Numbered from the stretch's first letter, positions 9,111 to 18,974 are shown. The stretch is DNA of 64,000 bases from Streptomyces sp. NBC_00162 (GCF_024611995.1 NZ_CP102509.1:806001-870000); one strand, 5' to 3'. Program-made: numbers and translations. Notes: generated from the letters alone by a model not told the origin.

Positions 9111-9757
9111 GGTGTGGACAGTCCTCTCGGCCCATTCGCCTCGACAGGGCGCCGCATGGTGGTCACCGCGCCGAACCCGAGCAGCCGGCGCAGGTAGGGC
9201 GTGGGCCGCGTCCGGACGGCCGTGAAGCCGCGCCGCTCGTACAGGGCCTTGGCGCGCGGGTTGGTGTCGATCACATCCAGTCTGATCTCCCGGCAGCCCT
9301 GCTCCGCCGCGACGGCGGCCACTTCCTCGATGAGCAGGCTTCCGACGCCGCGGCCGCGCATGCCCGGGTCGACGGCGATGCCGTCCATGACGAGCTGCCC
9401 GGGGGCCGGGTGCCGCTCGAACAGGGCGAGGAGCAGGAGTCGGTGCAGTCCTCGCAGGTGTCCGTACGTGCGCAGCACGGCGGAAGCCGATCCCCCGGTG
9501 AGGGCCCGGCCGCCGAGCTGGTAGCCGGCGAGGCCGACGAGCTGCCCGTCGAGCAGCGCGCACACCGCGCGATCGGCGTTCAGGTGGGCGGCCAGGAAGG
9601 CCACCGCCTTGTCCGGCGGGTTCAGGGCGGGGCCGAGTTTGCGGCCGAAGGCGTCCCAGTACAACTCGGCCGCCCGCCGCTCGGCTCCGGCCGGCACACC
9701 CCACCGGACTGTCACCGGTCCAGTGCCGGCGTCGGCGCCCGTCGCGTCCCGTCCCAT
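9107..9757 (-). CDS. GNAT family N-acetyltransferase
   Basis: 216 residues from the ATG at 9757, preceded by GAGGGGG. The acetyl-CoA binding motif A is clear: VDPGMRGRGVGSLLIEEVAAVAAEQG, followed by IRLDVIDTNPRAKALYERRGF (motif B). The substrate is unknown. First gene of a two-gene operon with the PaaX-type regulator, and divergent from a membrane-anchored alpha/beta hydrolase across a dyad-symmetric promoter. Confidence 0.85.
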   Translation of the reverse strand: MGRDATGADAGTGPVTVRWGVPAGAERRAAELYWDAFGRKLGPALNPPDKAVAFLAAHLNADRAVCALLDGQLVGLAGYQLGGRALTGGSASAVLRTYGHLRGLHRLLLLALFERHPAPGQLVMDGIAVDPGMRGRGVGSLLIEEVAAVAAEQGCREIRLDVIDTNPRAKALYERRGFTAVRTRPTPYLRRLLGFGAVTTMRRPVEANGPRGLSTP

Positions 9758-9794
9758 GCCGTACCCCCTCGCTCGCTGCAACCTCCACCCAAAT

Positions 9795-9830
9795 CTATCA
9801 CTCTCACGACGATCGTGGACTGAGTGATAG
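9795..9830. promoter_or_regulatory. 36-bp dyad, probable operator in divergent promoter
   Basis: Outer arms CTATCACTC (9795-9803) and GAGTGATAG (9822-9830) and inner ACGA/TCGT share the same centre; 14 of 18 positions pair. It lies between the GNAT-PaaX operon and the divergent hydrolase and is well placed to control both. The PaaX-type protein is the natural candidate binder. Confidence 0.55.
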
Positions 9831-9868
9831 CTTGCTGCGCAATCCCGAAACAGAGGCGGTCAGATCTC

Positions 9869-10954
9869 ATGTGCCCAAAGATCCAGCCCCGACGGCGCGG
9901 GCTCCGCATCGCCGCGTGGTCACTGGTCACGGTCCTGTTGGCAGCCGCCGGCCTCGTCGGTGTGGTGCTGTGGCAGAACTCCTACGCCATGGATGAGCAG
10001 CGGGTCTCCATCCGCAACGGCGGCCACACCCTCAACGGCGTACTGGCCACCCCCAAGGACGGCCGCAAGCACCACGGCCTGGTCGTTTACGTCCACGGCG
10101 ACGGCCCCGTCGGCGCCACCCACGACGATGGTTACAAGCCCATGTGGGAAGCGAACGCCAAGGCGGGGTACGCCTCCCTGTCCTGGGACAAGCCCGGCGT
10201 CGCGGGCGCACCCGGCAACTGGCTCGACCAGTCCATGGACGACCGGGCCGACGAGGCAGTCGCCGCCATCGCCTGGGCGCGCGCCCGCCCGGACATCGAC
10301 GGCGACCGGATCGGGCTCTGGGGCGCCAGCCAGGCGGGCTGGGTCCTGCCGAAGATCGCCGCCAAGACGCCCGTGAGCTTCGTCATCGCCGTCTCCCCCG
10401 CGATCAACTGGCTCCAGCAGGGCCGCTACAACCTCCTCTCCGAGCTGCGCGCCGACAACGCGTCGGCAGCCCGCACGGACGCCGCGATCGCCACGAGCAA
10501 CGCCAGACTCCGACTGCTGGAACGCCGCGCGACCTTCGAGGAGTACGTCAGGGCGATGGGCGACGACGCGAAGGGGATGACCGCCGATCGCTGGGGCTTC
10601 ATCTCCAAGAACTTCACCGCAGACGCCACACAAGACCTCCACGCCCTGCGCGGTATACCGGTGTTGCTGACCCTCGCAGGCCATGACATCAACGTGGACA
10701 CCGCCGACACGGAGCGCGTCTACCGCGAGGTGCTGGACGCGGGCGGTGCATTGACGGTCAAGCGCTATCCGGACGCGAGCCATTCCTTGCTCAAGCAGTC
10801 CATCGAGCAGTCGGAGCGCAGGACCAGCCTCACCGCGCTCTTCTCTCCCCGCTCGCTCTTCGCGGACGGATTCCTGGACGACCAACGACAGTTCCTCAAG
10901 GCCCCCGGCCGAGCGGGGCAAGCCGCGCTCTCTGTGGCGGAGGGGGTGCTGTAG
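9869..10954 (+). CDS. membrane-anchored alpha/beta hydrolase
   Basis: 361 residues from the ATG at 9869 (AGAGGCGG upstream). Residues 12-36 form one N-terminal transmembrane anchor (AAWSLVTVLLAAAGLVGVVLW), placing the domain outside the membrane. Hydrolase features: YVHGDGPVGATHDDG (oxyanion region), nucleophile Ser154 in LWGASQAGWV, an acid Asp in LTLAGHDINVD and the final His in DASHSLL. Resembles the dipeptidyl-peptidase/acyl-peptide hydrolase-like esterases; substrate unknown. Divergent from the GNAT-PaaX operon and likely co-regulated. Confidence 0.8.
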   Translation: MCPKIQPRRRGLRIAAWSLVTVLLAAAGLVGVVLWQNSYAMDEQRVSIRNGGHTLNGVLATPKDGRKHHGLVVYVHGDGPVGATHDDGYKPMWEANAKAGYASLSWDKPGVAGAPGNWLDQSMDDRADEAVAAIAWARARPDIDGDRIGLWGASQAGWVLPKIAAKTPVSFVIAVSPAINWLQQGRYNLLSELRADNASAARTDAAIATSNARLRLLERRATFEEYVRAMGDDAKGMTADRWGFISKNFTADATQDLHALRGIPVLLTLAGHDINVDTADTERVYREVLDAGGALTVKRYPDASHSLLKQSIEQSERRTSLTALFSPRSLFADGFLDDQRQFLKAPGRAGQAALSVAEGVL

Positions 10955-11094
10955 GCGGTGAGGCCGGGGGCGGGGTCGGATGACTGACACCGGAGTCGGC
11001 GAGCGGCTTGTCCGAGGGCGGTGCGAGGATGGCGGCGCGTCCGGGAAGCGACCGGGGCGAGGACGTGGACGGGTTTCGAGCGGTCGGAGGCGGC

Positions 11095-11529
11095 ATGGCC
11101 AAGGAATTTCAGGTGACTTACGACTGCGCCGATCCGGGCGCGCTGGCGGCGTTCTGGGCTCAGGCGCTGGGCTATCGCATCCAGCCGCCGCCCGAGGGCT
11201 TCCCCGACTGGACGGCTGCGCTGACGGCGTGGGGCGTGCCGCCCGAGCGCCACAACGACCGGTCGGCCATCACGGATCCGGACGGCAAGGGGCCGCGAGT
11301 GTTCTTCCAGAAGGTCCCAGAGGGAAAGACCTCGAAGAACCGCTTGCACCTGGATGTGCGCGCAGCACCCGGCCTGACCGGGGACGAGCGGATGGCCGCG
11401 CTGGAGGAGGAGGCCACCAGGCTGGAGGCGCTGGGAGCGAAGCGGCTGTACCGGCTCGAGCCCAACGACACGGACGAGGGGATCATCGTGATGACCGACC
11501 CGGAGGGAAACGAGTTCTGCCTGGATTGA
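11095..11529 (+). CDS. VOC (glyoxalase/bleomycin-resistance-like) family protein
   Basis: 144 residues; the ATG at 11095 has GGAGG at good spacing. Two beta-alpha-beta repeats typical of VOC proteins: FQVTYDCADPGALAAFWAQALGY at the N-terminus and EPNDTDEGIIVMTDPEGNEFCLD at the C-terminus, with HLDVRA in between. Actinobacterial proteins of this type are usually of unknown substrate. Confidence 0.85.
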   Translation: MAKEFQVTYDCADPGALAAFWAQALGYRIQPPPEGFPDWTAALTAWGVPPERHNDRSAITDPDGKGPRVFFQKVPEGKTSKNRLHLDVRAAPGLTGDERMAALEEEATRLEALGAKRLYRLEPNDTDEGIIVMTDPEGNEFCLD

Positions 11530-11630
11530 GGGCAGGGGCTGGCTTCAAGGGTGATGCCGCGTCGGAACAGGAGGCAGCGCACGGCCTCAGCCGCGGGACA
11601 CCAACCCGGTGAACCTACACGGTCAGAGCG

Positions 11631-12315
11631 CTAGCGAACGTGCGCCTTGACCTCGCCGTAGACAGTCTGGTCGGTCCGCAGGGCACTGTGGTTGAGACAG
11701 GCGGTAGTGCTGTTGACGGCACCTGAGAGGGCAACGCTGCTCTTCGGGCTGATGACGCTGTCACATGGTGAACCCCATGTGGCGTAGCGGGAGGAGCCTG
11801 GGGTTTCGTCACCGGAGTTGAGGGCGCTCAGGAAGTCGGATCCCGGTCGCATCTCGATACAAGGAGCGCCGCCGCACCACTGTGCGGTGTCGGTGCCGTG
11901 GTTCGGTCCTGCCAGGGAGACCCATGCATCGACCTTGGCAGCGCCGCCGAGGTTCTTGAGGTAGTAGCGGGAAGAGAGGGCGCCCATCGAATGGGCGATG
12001 ACGTCGACCTTGGTGGCGCCAGTGAGGTCCAGGACGCGCTCGACCTCGTCGGCAAGCCGTGCGGCGGTCGTGGCGTTGGGCTGTGTGGCGTTGTAGGTCC
12101 ACTGGTCGAGGTGACTGGTCGGCCAGCCGTCAGCCTCGAAGCGTCCGGCCATGGTCTCCCAGGGAGAGGCGTCGGGGTTCCAGCCGTGAACGAAGACGAT
12201 GGGGTCGGGGCGGACGGCCTCTTGTCGGCCGTTCGGCGGCGGACGCCGCAGTGGGAAGGAGAGACGTGGCCGCAAGAAGGGCCGCCAGGCAGCTCCGCAA
12301 CAGGTTCCTGATCAT
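11631..12315 (-). CDS. secreted triacylglycerol lipase/esterase, split by one-base frameshift after signal peptide
   Basis: The catalytic frame (11631-12275) has the lipase oxyanion motif DPIVFVHGWNPDAS, nucleophile elbow VIAHSMGALSS and LAGPNHGTD, with two Cys pairs, like Streptomyces class 2 lipases. A proper Sec signal peptide, MIRNLLRSCLAALLAATSLLPTAASA split over two motif halves, begins at the ATG at 12315 in another frame. Removing one base, for example from the GGGG at 12207-12210, fuses the frames into GRPPDPIVFVHGW. Without the fusion the enzyme would lack an export signal. An assembly error or a real inactivation are both possible. Confidence 0.75.
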
Positions 12316-12526
12316 CCGTGGTTTGTAGCGTCCCTGGCGGTAGAAGCCACAGGACTTGGGGCGCTCGCTCACCCGCGCGGGGGCAGTGTTTCACCGCAGA
12401 AACGTCACAGCTCACCAGGTGCCACGTACGGGCGGTGGGTCAGCGGTCGCGCTGAACACTCCAAGATCGATTGTCAGTGGTGGATGGGAGGATCGGAGCA
12501 TCAAGTCGGAAAGCGGGGGAGCCGTA

Positions 12527-13567
12527 ATGTCCGGAAACCAGAACTACATCAATCACGTTGCTCTCGTCTTGGACGCCAGTTCGTCCATGTCGCACCTGAG
12601 CCGTAAGGTCGTCGAAGTCGCCGACCAGCAGATTGCATACCTGGCCCGCCGATCGCAGGAACTGGACCAGGAAACCCGCGTCACGGTGTACGTCTTCGCG
12701 GACAAGGTGGAGTGCGTCATCTACGACAAGGACGTGCTGCGAATGCCGTCGCTGAAGCAGCTGTACCGGGCCGGTGGAATGACGGCTCTGCTGGCGGCCA
12801 CGCTGAAGTCACAGCGGGAGCTGGCGCAGACTGCTCAACTGTACGGCGACCACAGCTTCCTGACGTTCGTACTGACCGACGGGCAGGAGAACGCAAGTCA
12901 CCGCTGCCCGGATGCCCTTACCAGGGACCCTCGTGAACTGGTGCAGGCCGTGGCCACGATGACCGAAACGCAGGAGGACAACTGGACGCTAGCCGTCCTT
13001 GTCCCGGACCAGATGGGCAAGCGCGAGGCCATGCAGTGCGGCTTCCCGAAGGACAACATCGCCATCTGGGATGCCACGAGCACACAGGGTCTGGAGGAAG
13101 CCGGCCAGGTCATCCTGAAGGCCACCGAGAACTTCATGGTGGGCCGCAGCAAGGGCATCCGGGGATCGCGGGCGGTGTTCTCCACGGGTGGAGAGGCAGT
13201 CAACAAAGACACCATCGAGGCAGCCGGTCTCACCCCGGTCAATCCGTCGCAGTACCAGCTGATTCCCGTGGCTCGCGAAACGGCGATCCGGGACTGGGTC
13301 ACCGAATGCGGGCACACTTACCGAACCGGTTGTGCGTTCTACCAGCTGAGCAAGTCAGAAAAGATTCAGGCGCAGAAGCAGATCGCGGTGCTGGAGAAGA
13401 AGACGGACCAGGTCTACACGGGGCCGGAGGCCCGAGCCCTGCTCGGCCTGCCGAACACGGAAGTCCGCATCAAGCCGGACCACAACGACGACTTCACGAT
13501 CTTCGTACAGAGCACCAGCGTGAACCGGAAACTGGTGCCGAGCACGCGGCTACTGCTTATGGTCTGA
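12527..13567 (+). CDS. VWA domain protein
   Basis: 346 residues; GGGGGAG precedes the ATG at 12527. The von Willebrand A domain covers roughly residues 8-200, with a MIDAS metal site DASSS (16-20), a Thr in GGMTALLAAT and an Asp in LTDGQENAS. The C-terminal ~130 residues are Lys-rich and helical (KIQAQKQIAVLEKKTDQVY). There is no signal peptide, so a cytoplasmic metal-dependent protein-binding role is likely. The gene is less GC-biased than its neighbours and stands alone, which suggests horizontal acquisition. Confidence 0.8.
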   Translation: MSGNQNYINHVALVLDASSSMSHLSRKVVEVADQQIAYLARRSQELDQETRVTVYVFADKVECVIYDKDVLRMPSLKQLYRAGGMTALLAATLKSQRELAQTAQLYGDHSFLTFVLTDGQENASHRCPDALTRDPRELVQAVATMTETQEDNWTLAVLVPDQMGKREAMQCGFPKDNIAIWDATSTQGLEEAGQVILKATENFMVGRSKGIRGSRAVFSTGGEAVNKDTIEAAGLTPVNPSQYQLIPVARETAIRDWVTECGHTYRTGCAFYQLSKSEKIQAQKQIAVLEKKTDQVYTGPEARALLGLPNTEVRIKPDHNDDFTIFVQSTSVNRKLVPSTRLLLMV

Positions 13568-13576
13568 CGAGGCCTT

Positions 13577-13609
13577 GGAAGCCCCACCAGTCCCACTGGC
13601 GGGGCTTCC
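13577..13609 (+). terminator. hairpin terminator after VWA gene
   Basis: GGAAGCCCC...GGGGCTTCC with an inner CCAG/CTGG extension forms a nearly perfect 14-bp stem 10 bases after the stop. Confidence 0.75.
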
Positions 13610-13699
13610 GTCATATTCGTCTGCGCCACGACAACGGAGCGCGGAAGGGCCCCGAGGTCGCAGTTCTGGGATCGGTCGGGGTGTCGGTGATCCCGCTGG

Positions 13700-14146
13700 T
13701 CACTTGGCTTCCAGGTCGCTCTTGATCATGGACACGGCGGCTGCCAGTCGGCTGATGCCCTTCTGTACCTCGCGGATGCCCGCGGAGGCCTGGACCTCGT
13801 CCTTCTTGCCGGCCCCGGCGACGCACTCGTTGCCTCCGTGCTCGAAGGCGGTCAGGGCTTCCGTCCAGAAACCCCGGGCGTTTTCGCTCGGGAGGGTGTC
13901 GGACTTCTTGGCCTTCGCCACCTCTGCCAGTAGCTCCTGGCAGGCGGTGTCCCAGATGTCCATCGGGCGCGTGCTCACCTCGTTAACCCGGCCCGAGGTG
14001 TCGGAGAGCGCCTTGATCCTGCCCTCGCCCCCCGAGGACCACCAGTCCTCCAGCTCCTCGGCCGGGGTCGAACTGCACCCCGTGAGCAGCAACCCGGTGG
14101 CGACGGCGGTGGTGGCGAGCGTGAGTATGCGGACGCGCGACCGCAT
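13700..14146 (-). CDS. lipoprotein, unknown function
   Basis: 148 residues with a lipoprotein signal: basic n-region, hydrophobic core and lipobox LLTGC (Cys24). The mature part is helical and mildly acidic (EELEDWWSSGGEGRIKALSD) with two Cys that may pair. AAGGGGG precedes the ATG. Anchored on the outer face of the membrane; no domain was recognised. Confidence 0.75.
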   Translation of the reverse strand: MRSRVRILTLATTAVATGLLLTGCSSTPAEELEDWWSSGGEGRIKALSDTSGRVNEVSTRPMDIWDTACQELLAEVAKAKKSDTLPSENARGFWTEALTAFEHGGNECVAGAGKKDEVQASAGIREVQKGISRLAAAVSMIKSDLEAK

Positions 14147-14437
14147 GGAACCCCCTTGTTCGGTCGTGCTGATGCTGTCAGGAACCACCGGTCCCGGTAG
14201 GGCCAACGCTGGAACTTCGGGCCGGCCCCACCGTGCTGCGCACCGGCGACGACGTTCGCCGGCGTGTCGGCCACCGACCCGCCGATGAGGGTGGAGGCTT
14301 TCACCTGTTCGGGCCAAGCGAAGGCGGCCGACTGCCGCGAATGGCCCAGTATCGCGACACCAGACAGGCCGCGCATCAGATGAGATGCCTAACGTCATTG
14401 CCAGACACATCAGGTTCGCAAAGCTCGTGGAGGCGTC

Positions 14438-15456
14438 ATGTCCCATCGAGGCCGCTGGCTGGCGGGCGCCTGCGCAAGTACGGTCGCTGTCGGCCTGCTC
14501 GTCACCGGGGGCGCCCTCGCCACGCCGCCGCAAGAGAGTTCCGGCGGTGACCCAGGGACCGAGGTCGCAGTGGGTGCCTATCTCCACTACGGCTCGCCCG
14601 GCGTCGAGAGGATGCAGGAACTCTCGAGCTGGCTCGGGGGTACCGAGGTGCGCGCCGGGCACACCTACCTGCCTGGCGACACCTGGTCGAACATCGAGGA
14701 GCACCCGATTCCTTGCGCAGCTGGGCACGGTGGCGCAAGGCCAGAGCCGATCGGCTGTTCGTACTGAACGTGCCCATGCTGGAGCGCAACGAGGCCGGTT
14801 TCCCCGACGACCGGGTCGCCGAGCTGATCCGCTCCGGCGCGCGGGGTGAGTACGACCACCACTTCCAGCGGCTGGCCGAGCGTCTGGTCGCCCTCGGGGT
14901 GCCGGACACGGTTCTCGTGCTCGGCTGGGAGATGAACGGCTTCAACTACACCCACCGATGCCGGCCCGACCCCGAGAACTGGAAGAAGTACTGGCGGCGC
15001 ATCGTCGCCGCGATGCGCTCAGTGGACGGGCAGCGGTTCCGCTTCGACTTCGCTCCCAACCGCGGCGGTGACGCGATCGCCTGGACCAGGTGCTACCCCG
15101 GCGACGACGTGGTCGACGTCGTCGGCATGGACACCTACGACCAGCCTCCCGGCCACACCTTCGACGAGCAGGTCACACAGCCCTACGGACTCCAGCAGCA
15201 GGTCGACTTCGCGAAGGCGCACGGCAAGCGGATCTCGTACCCCGAATGGGGGCTGTTCCGCAACGGCGACAACCCCGAGTACATGCAGCGCATGCTGGCA
15301 TGGATCGCCGAGCACAAGCCGCTCTACCACAGCATTACCGACTACTGTCCACACGGCGTGTGGCAGTGCAGCCAGAACCCGAACTCCGCGCAAGTCTTCC
15401 GGGAGTTCCTGTCCAGCAATGAGGGCCACGGTTCGGCCTTCCGCCTTCGACCGTGA
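14438..15456 (+). pseudogene. secreted GH26-like glycoside hydrolase, frameshifted
   Basis: The first frame starts with a signal peptide (GACASTVAVGLLVTGGALA) and reads VGAYLHYGSPGVERMQELSS. A +1 shift near 14704 leads into a second frame carrying LGWEMNG (acid/base Glu) and KRISYPEWGLF (nucleophile Glu), the two-glutamate layout of GH26/clan GH-A enzymes. Adding one C to the CCC at 14704-14706 joins the halves as EEHPDSLRSWARWRKARAD with no loss. The restored protein is about 340 residues. A beta-mannanase-type activity is inferred from the family. Confidence 0.7.
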
Positions 15457-15488
15457 GGGCTACAAGGCCGTCGAGGGCGAAGGTGAGG

Positions 15489-16715
15489 TCAGCGTGTCTC
15501 GTCGTCGAACGTGACCTGCACCCCCGACGCACCGCGCAGCTCGGCGACGTGATCGGCCTCTTCGCGTAGTTGTTTGCGGAGCTCAGTGCTCAGCGACCGG
15601 AATGTCTCGACCGTCAGCGCCAGTTGGCGACCGCTCTTGCGCGGCCGCCAGATTCCGGCGATCGTTCCGTCGGCCAGTACCGCGCCGGGCTCACCGACGG
15701 ATTTCCATACGTGGCGATGGTGCTTCTTGTCGACGATGGTTTCCCGATCACGCATCTGCGTATAGGGGTCGCGTGGCGGCAGAAGCCGCACCCCGCGCGT
15801 TTCGGACGGCGATTGCAGGGCTTCCCGATCGTCGGCGAGGATCCACGCCCGGTGGCCGTCGAATTCGACGGGGATAAGCTCGTCCTCCAGGGTGGTCCAC
15901 CACGGGTCTACGTCACCGGCGTGAACACCGACCCAGGTGGCGAAATCCCTGCGGGTGGACGGGCCGTAGCAGTGCAGGTAGCGACGCAGCAGGCCGGCGC
16001 GGGCGCTGTCCGGGTCGACCTGCGGCAGGGGGCGGCCCAGCCATTCGTCGAACAGGACGAACGGGGCCTTGTTCTCGCTGCGCGGCGCGATGCAGACGAC
16101 GCCGCGCAGCATCAGCATCCGGATGCAGAAGTGCACGACGGCCTCGCCCAGCGGCTGGTTCGCGCCGTAGGGGCCCTTCGCCTGCCAGGTCTTGCGTTGG
16201 GCAGGTGACAGTCTGCCCGCGATACGATCGGCCAGTTCTTCCCCGAGTTCGTTGATCGCCAGCTGTCGCTCCGACAACACGGCCCCGATCTCCTCGGCGG
16301 TGATCTCGACCGCCTCGTCCAAACCCATCCCGAGCTTGTTCAGCGCCTGATCGATGCCGCTGATCAGATGCAGTCGCGCCGCCTCGGTGGCCGGCAGCAC
16401 GCCAGTGGTGAAGACAGGTGCGTCGACGGTCGGGAAATAGAAGGGCGCGCCGCGCATGCACCAGGTCTGCAACAGGCTCTTCTCCTCGCCGACGAGGTGG
16501 TCGACACGGTCTGGATTCACTTCCTCGATGCGGGAGTGCAGCGCGAGCAGCGCCGAACCCGGCGGACTGTTCTGAATGCCGCACGCACCCGCCACCCGGT
16601 GCAGGTCGGCGACCGGTTGCCGGTTCGTGAGATGGTGCGCGTTCAGTCGAAACGCGATGACGTCGCTGGTTCGCACCTCGGCGGCGGTGCCGCCGGTGCT
16701 CTTGCGAGCCGTCAT
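15489..16715 (-). CDS. winged-helix DNA-binding domain protein (HTH_42/YcaQ type)
   Basis: 408 residues, ATG preceded by AGGAGG. It begins with the family pattern VIAFRLNAHHLTNRQP and includes RGAPFYFPTVDAPVFTTGVLP, QPLGEAVVHFCIRMLMLRGVV and RYLHCYGPSTRRDFATWVGV, all typical of the winged-helix crosslink-repair glycosylase family (AlkX/YcaQ relatives). The QxQ-type catalytic motif of characterised glycosylases is not visible, so enzymatic activity is uncertain. Monocistronic. Confidence 0.8.
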   Translation of the reverse strand: MTARKSTGGTAAEVRTSDVIAFRLNAHHLTNRQPVADLHRVAGACGIQNSPPGSALLALHSRIEEVNPDRVDHLVGEEKSLLQTWCMRGAPFYFPTVDAPVFTTGVLPATEAARLHLISGIDQALNKLGMGLDEAVEITAEEIGAVLSERQLAINELGEELADRIAGRLSPAQRKTWQAKGPYGANQPLGEAVVHFCIRMLMLRGVVCIAPRSENKAPFVLFDEWLGRPLPQVDPDSARAGLLRRYLHCYGPSTRRDFATWVGVHAGDVDPWWTTLEDELIPVEFDGHRAWILADDREALQSPSETRGVRLLPPRDPYTQMRDRETIVDKKHHRHVWKSVGEPGAVLADGTIAGIWRPRKSGRQLALTVETFRSLSTELRKQLREEADHVAELRGASGVQVTFDDETR

Positions 16716-17064
16716 TGATCGCCTCCTGTCGAGTGAGCCCGAAGAGCGGAGTCACACTTGACGGACGTCACCACGTCGGCGGAGGCGTCGGGTTCACCAG
16801 TGCGAGCGGCGGTGCCCGGGGCGGGGCGGAACCGGCGCCGGGCTATCGCGGCGGCGGGCCGTGGCGAGGCCGCCGCCGGGTGAATGCTCTCCACCCGCCC
16901 ATGGAAACACGCCGCCCGTATGCCGCCCTTGCCATCGGCAAACCTGTTTTCCTGCCCGGCCGGTCGTTCACCCTTCGGAGTGGCAGATCGTCCGGACCGC
17001 TTCCACCAGCGGGCACGTTCGGTAGTTTCCCCTGCACTGGTGCCGTGGTGGGGAGTGGTGGGAG
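16716..17064. other. intergenic region, nothing recognised
   Basis: 349 bases between the divergent winged-helix gene and the DUF3558 lipoprotein. No convincing small gene, repeat or RNA was seen. GGGAG 10 bases before 17065 is the ribosome site of the lipoprotein, and TAGTTT near 17022 is a weak -10 candidate. Confidence 0.4.
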
Positions 17065-17634
17065 ATGCGGGTGGCGTCGGCGGCCGGGCTGGCCATCGCC
17101 TTGATGGTGGCCCTGTCGGGTTGCGGAAGCGAAGTGGGAAGCGGCGCGGCGGGACCCGACCGGGACGTCCCGCTGAAGGAGCGGACGAGCATCGCGCAGT
17201 TCGACGTCCCGCCGCTGCCGGTGGAGAAGGCCAAGCCGTGTGACCTGATCCGGCCGAAGGGCGAGGAGGAACTCGGGCTGGTCCCGCCCGACTCGATGCG
17301 GGCATGGGCGCCGCGCGGGGGCATGGCCCAGACGCCGACCAGCTGTTTCTGGCACAACCGCGTGAGCGAGGCGGTGGACCTCCGGGTACACCGGAAGCCG
17401 GAGAACGACAAGGACAACGCCATCCGCTTCGCCCTGATGGACGAGCACGTCGACCTGATCATGGGGTATCCGGCGGGCATGCTGCCCATCAGCTCATACT
17501 CCTGCACCGTCACTGTGGGCGTCTCCGACACCCACTACCTCACCTTCCAAGTCCAGTCGAGGAACCGGGCCGGGGCCTGCGCACTGGGCGTCCGGGCGGC
17601 CCAGGAGGCCCTTCGCAACATGCCCGCCCGCTGA
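17065..17634 (+). CDS. DUF3558-type lipoprotein
   Basis: 189 residues with a lipobox VALSGC (Cys20). The body matches the actinobacterial DUF3558 pattern: KPCDLIRPKGEEELGL, PTSCFWHN and a late Cys (RAGACALGVRAAQEAL), giving conserved Cys pairs outside the cell. Function unknown. It converges on the P450 gene 35 bases away. Confidence 0.8.
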   Translation: MRVASAAGLAIALMVALSGCGSEVGSGAAGPDRDVPLKERTSIAQFDVPPLPVEKAKPCDLIRPKGEEELGLVPPDSMRAWAPRGGMAQTPTSCFWHNRVSEAVDLRVHRKPENDKDNAIRFALMDEHVDLIMGYPAGMLPISSYSCTVTVGVSDTHYLTFQVQSRNRAGACALGVRAAQEALRNMPAR

Positions 17635-17668
17635 GCCGCCCTAGGGCTGTCCCGCACCGGGTTGGCGG

Positions 17669-18859
17669 TCACACGTCCCAGGTGACCGGGAGGCTCTTCA
17701 CCCCGTAGATGTCCGCGGTCTCCGGGCGCAGGCCGACTTCTTCGGCCGGTACGGCCAGGCGCAGCGTGGGGAAGCGGTTGAGCAGCGCGGAGAACGCGAT
17801 CCGCATCTCGGCGCGGGCCAGCTGCTGGCCCAGGCACAGGTGGGTGCCGTGGCCGAAGGCCAGGTGTCCGCCGTCCTGCCGGTGGAGGTCGAGCAGGTGG
17901 GGATCGGTGAAGCGGTCGGGGTCGCGGTTGGCGGTGTTGTACGACAGGACGACCGTCGTGCCGGCCTTGATCGTCTGGCCGCCCAGCTCGACGTCCACCA
18001 GCGCCGTCCTCATGAACGTCTTGGCGACGCTCAGATACCGCAGCAGTTCTTCCACGGCCCGGTCGGCGAGCGCGGGGTCGGCGCGCAGCGCGGCCAGTTG
18101 CGCCGGGTTCTGGAGCAGCGCGAAGGTGCCAAGGCCCAGCATGTTCGCGGTGGTGTCGAACCCGGCCGCCAGCAAAATCAGGCTGATCCCCTTCAGCTCC
18201 TCATCCGTCAGATCGCTGTCGGTGAGCTCGCTGAGCACGTCGTCGGTGGGGTTCGCACGCTTGGCGGCCACCAGCTCCGCGAGGTACTGCTGGGTCGCGG
18301 TGTAGGCCGCGATCAGCTCCTCCTCGCTCGGCTCCCCGTTCATGAACGAGTCGATCTGCTCCTGGAAGGAGTCCCTGTCCTCGTACGGCACCCCCAGCAG
18401 CTCACAGATGATGATGGTGGGGATGGGCTTGGCGAACGCGGTCACCAGGTCCGTCGGCGGGCCGGCCTTCTCCATGGCGTCCAGGCAGTTGGTGGTGATC
18501 TGCTCGATGCGCTCGGTGAGCAGTCGCATCCGCCGTGCGGTGAACTTGCCCACCAGCGGTTTCCGGTAGCGCCCGTGCTGTGGTTCGTCCATGAGGAGGA
18601 ACTCGCCGGGCGGCGCCGGCGGGATCTCGAAGTCGACCACGTTCAGGAGCTCTTTGCGCGAGCTGAACCGCGGGTCGGCCAGGACCGACCTGACCAGGTC
18701 GTATCCGGTGATCATCCAGCCGGGTTTTCCGCCGGGATGGGTGTAGCGGCTGATGGGCCCGTGCAGGCGGGCGTCGATCAGCTCTGCCGGCGGGTCGAAG
18801 GGGCAGCCGGGCGGGCGCGCCGTCGGCAGCGTCGTGACGGTGTGGAGGGATTCACCCAT
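17669..18859 (-). CDS. cytochrome P450
   Basis: 396 residues. All hallmarks are present: I-helix LLAAGFDTTANM, ExxR in EELLRYLSVA, and the heme loop FGHGTHLCLGQQLAR with the Cys ligand. MDEPQHGRYRKPLVGKFT is the usual helix-C region of bacterial class I P450s. An in-frame ATG 6 bases upstream directly abuts GAGGA, so the ATG at 18859, 6 bases after GAGGA, is preferred. No ferredoxin gene is adjacent. Divergent from a MarR-type regulator across palindromic sites that probably control it. Substrate unknown. Confidence 0.9.
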   Translation of the reverse strand: MGESLHTVTTLPTARPPGCPFDPPAELIDARLHGPISRYTHPGGKPGWMITGYDLVRSVLADPRFSSRKELLNVVDFEIPPAPPGEFLLMDEPQHGRYRKPLVGKFTARRMRLLTERIEQITTNCLDAMEKAGPPTDLVTAFAKPIPTIIICELLGVPYEDRDSFQEQIDSFMNGEPSEEELIAAYTATQQYLAELVAAKRANPTDDVLSELTDSDLTDEELKGISLILLAAGFDTTANMLGLGTFALLQNPAQLAALRADPALADRAVEELLRYLSVAKTFMRTALVDVELGGQTIKAGTTVVLSYNTANRDPDRFTDPHLLDLHRQDGGHLAFGHGTHLCLGQQLARAEMRIAFSALLNRFPTLRLAVPAEEVGLRPETADIYGVKSLPVTWDV

Positions 18860-18974
18860 GTCCATTCCTCATCTCGCGACCTTGCATGTTTGACACTTCC
18901 TGAAAGCTACGTTGCGTTCATAATTCCGTCAATCGACTGAAGGGCATAAGCCCAGGTACATGGCGGTAAATTGA

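Noticed and set aside
13975..14376. Leftward ORF starting MRGLSGVAILGHSRQSAAFA
   Set aside because: The start resembles a hydrolase elbow (GHSRQ), but the rest is not family-like and its 3' half is out of frame within the lipoprotein gene.
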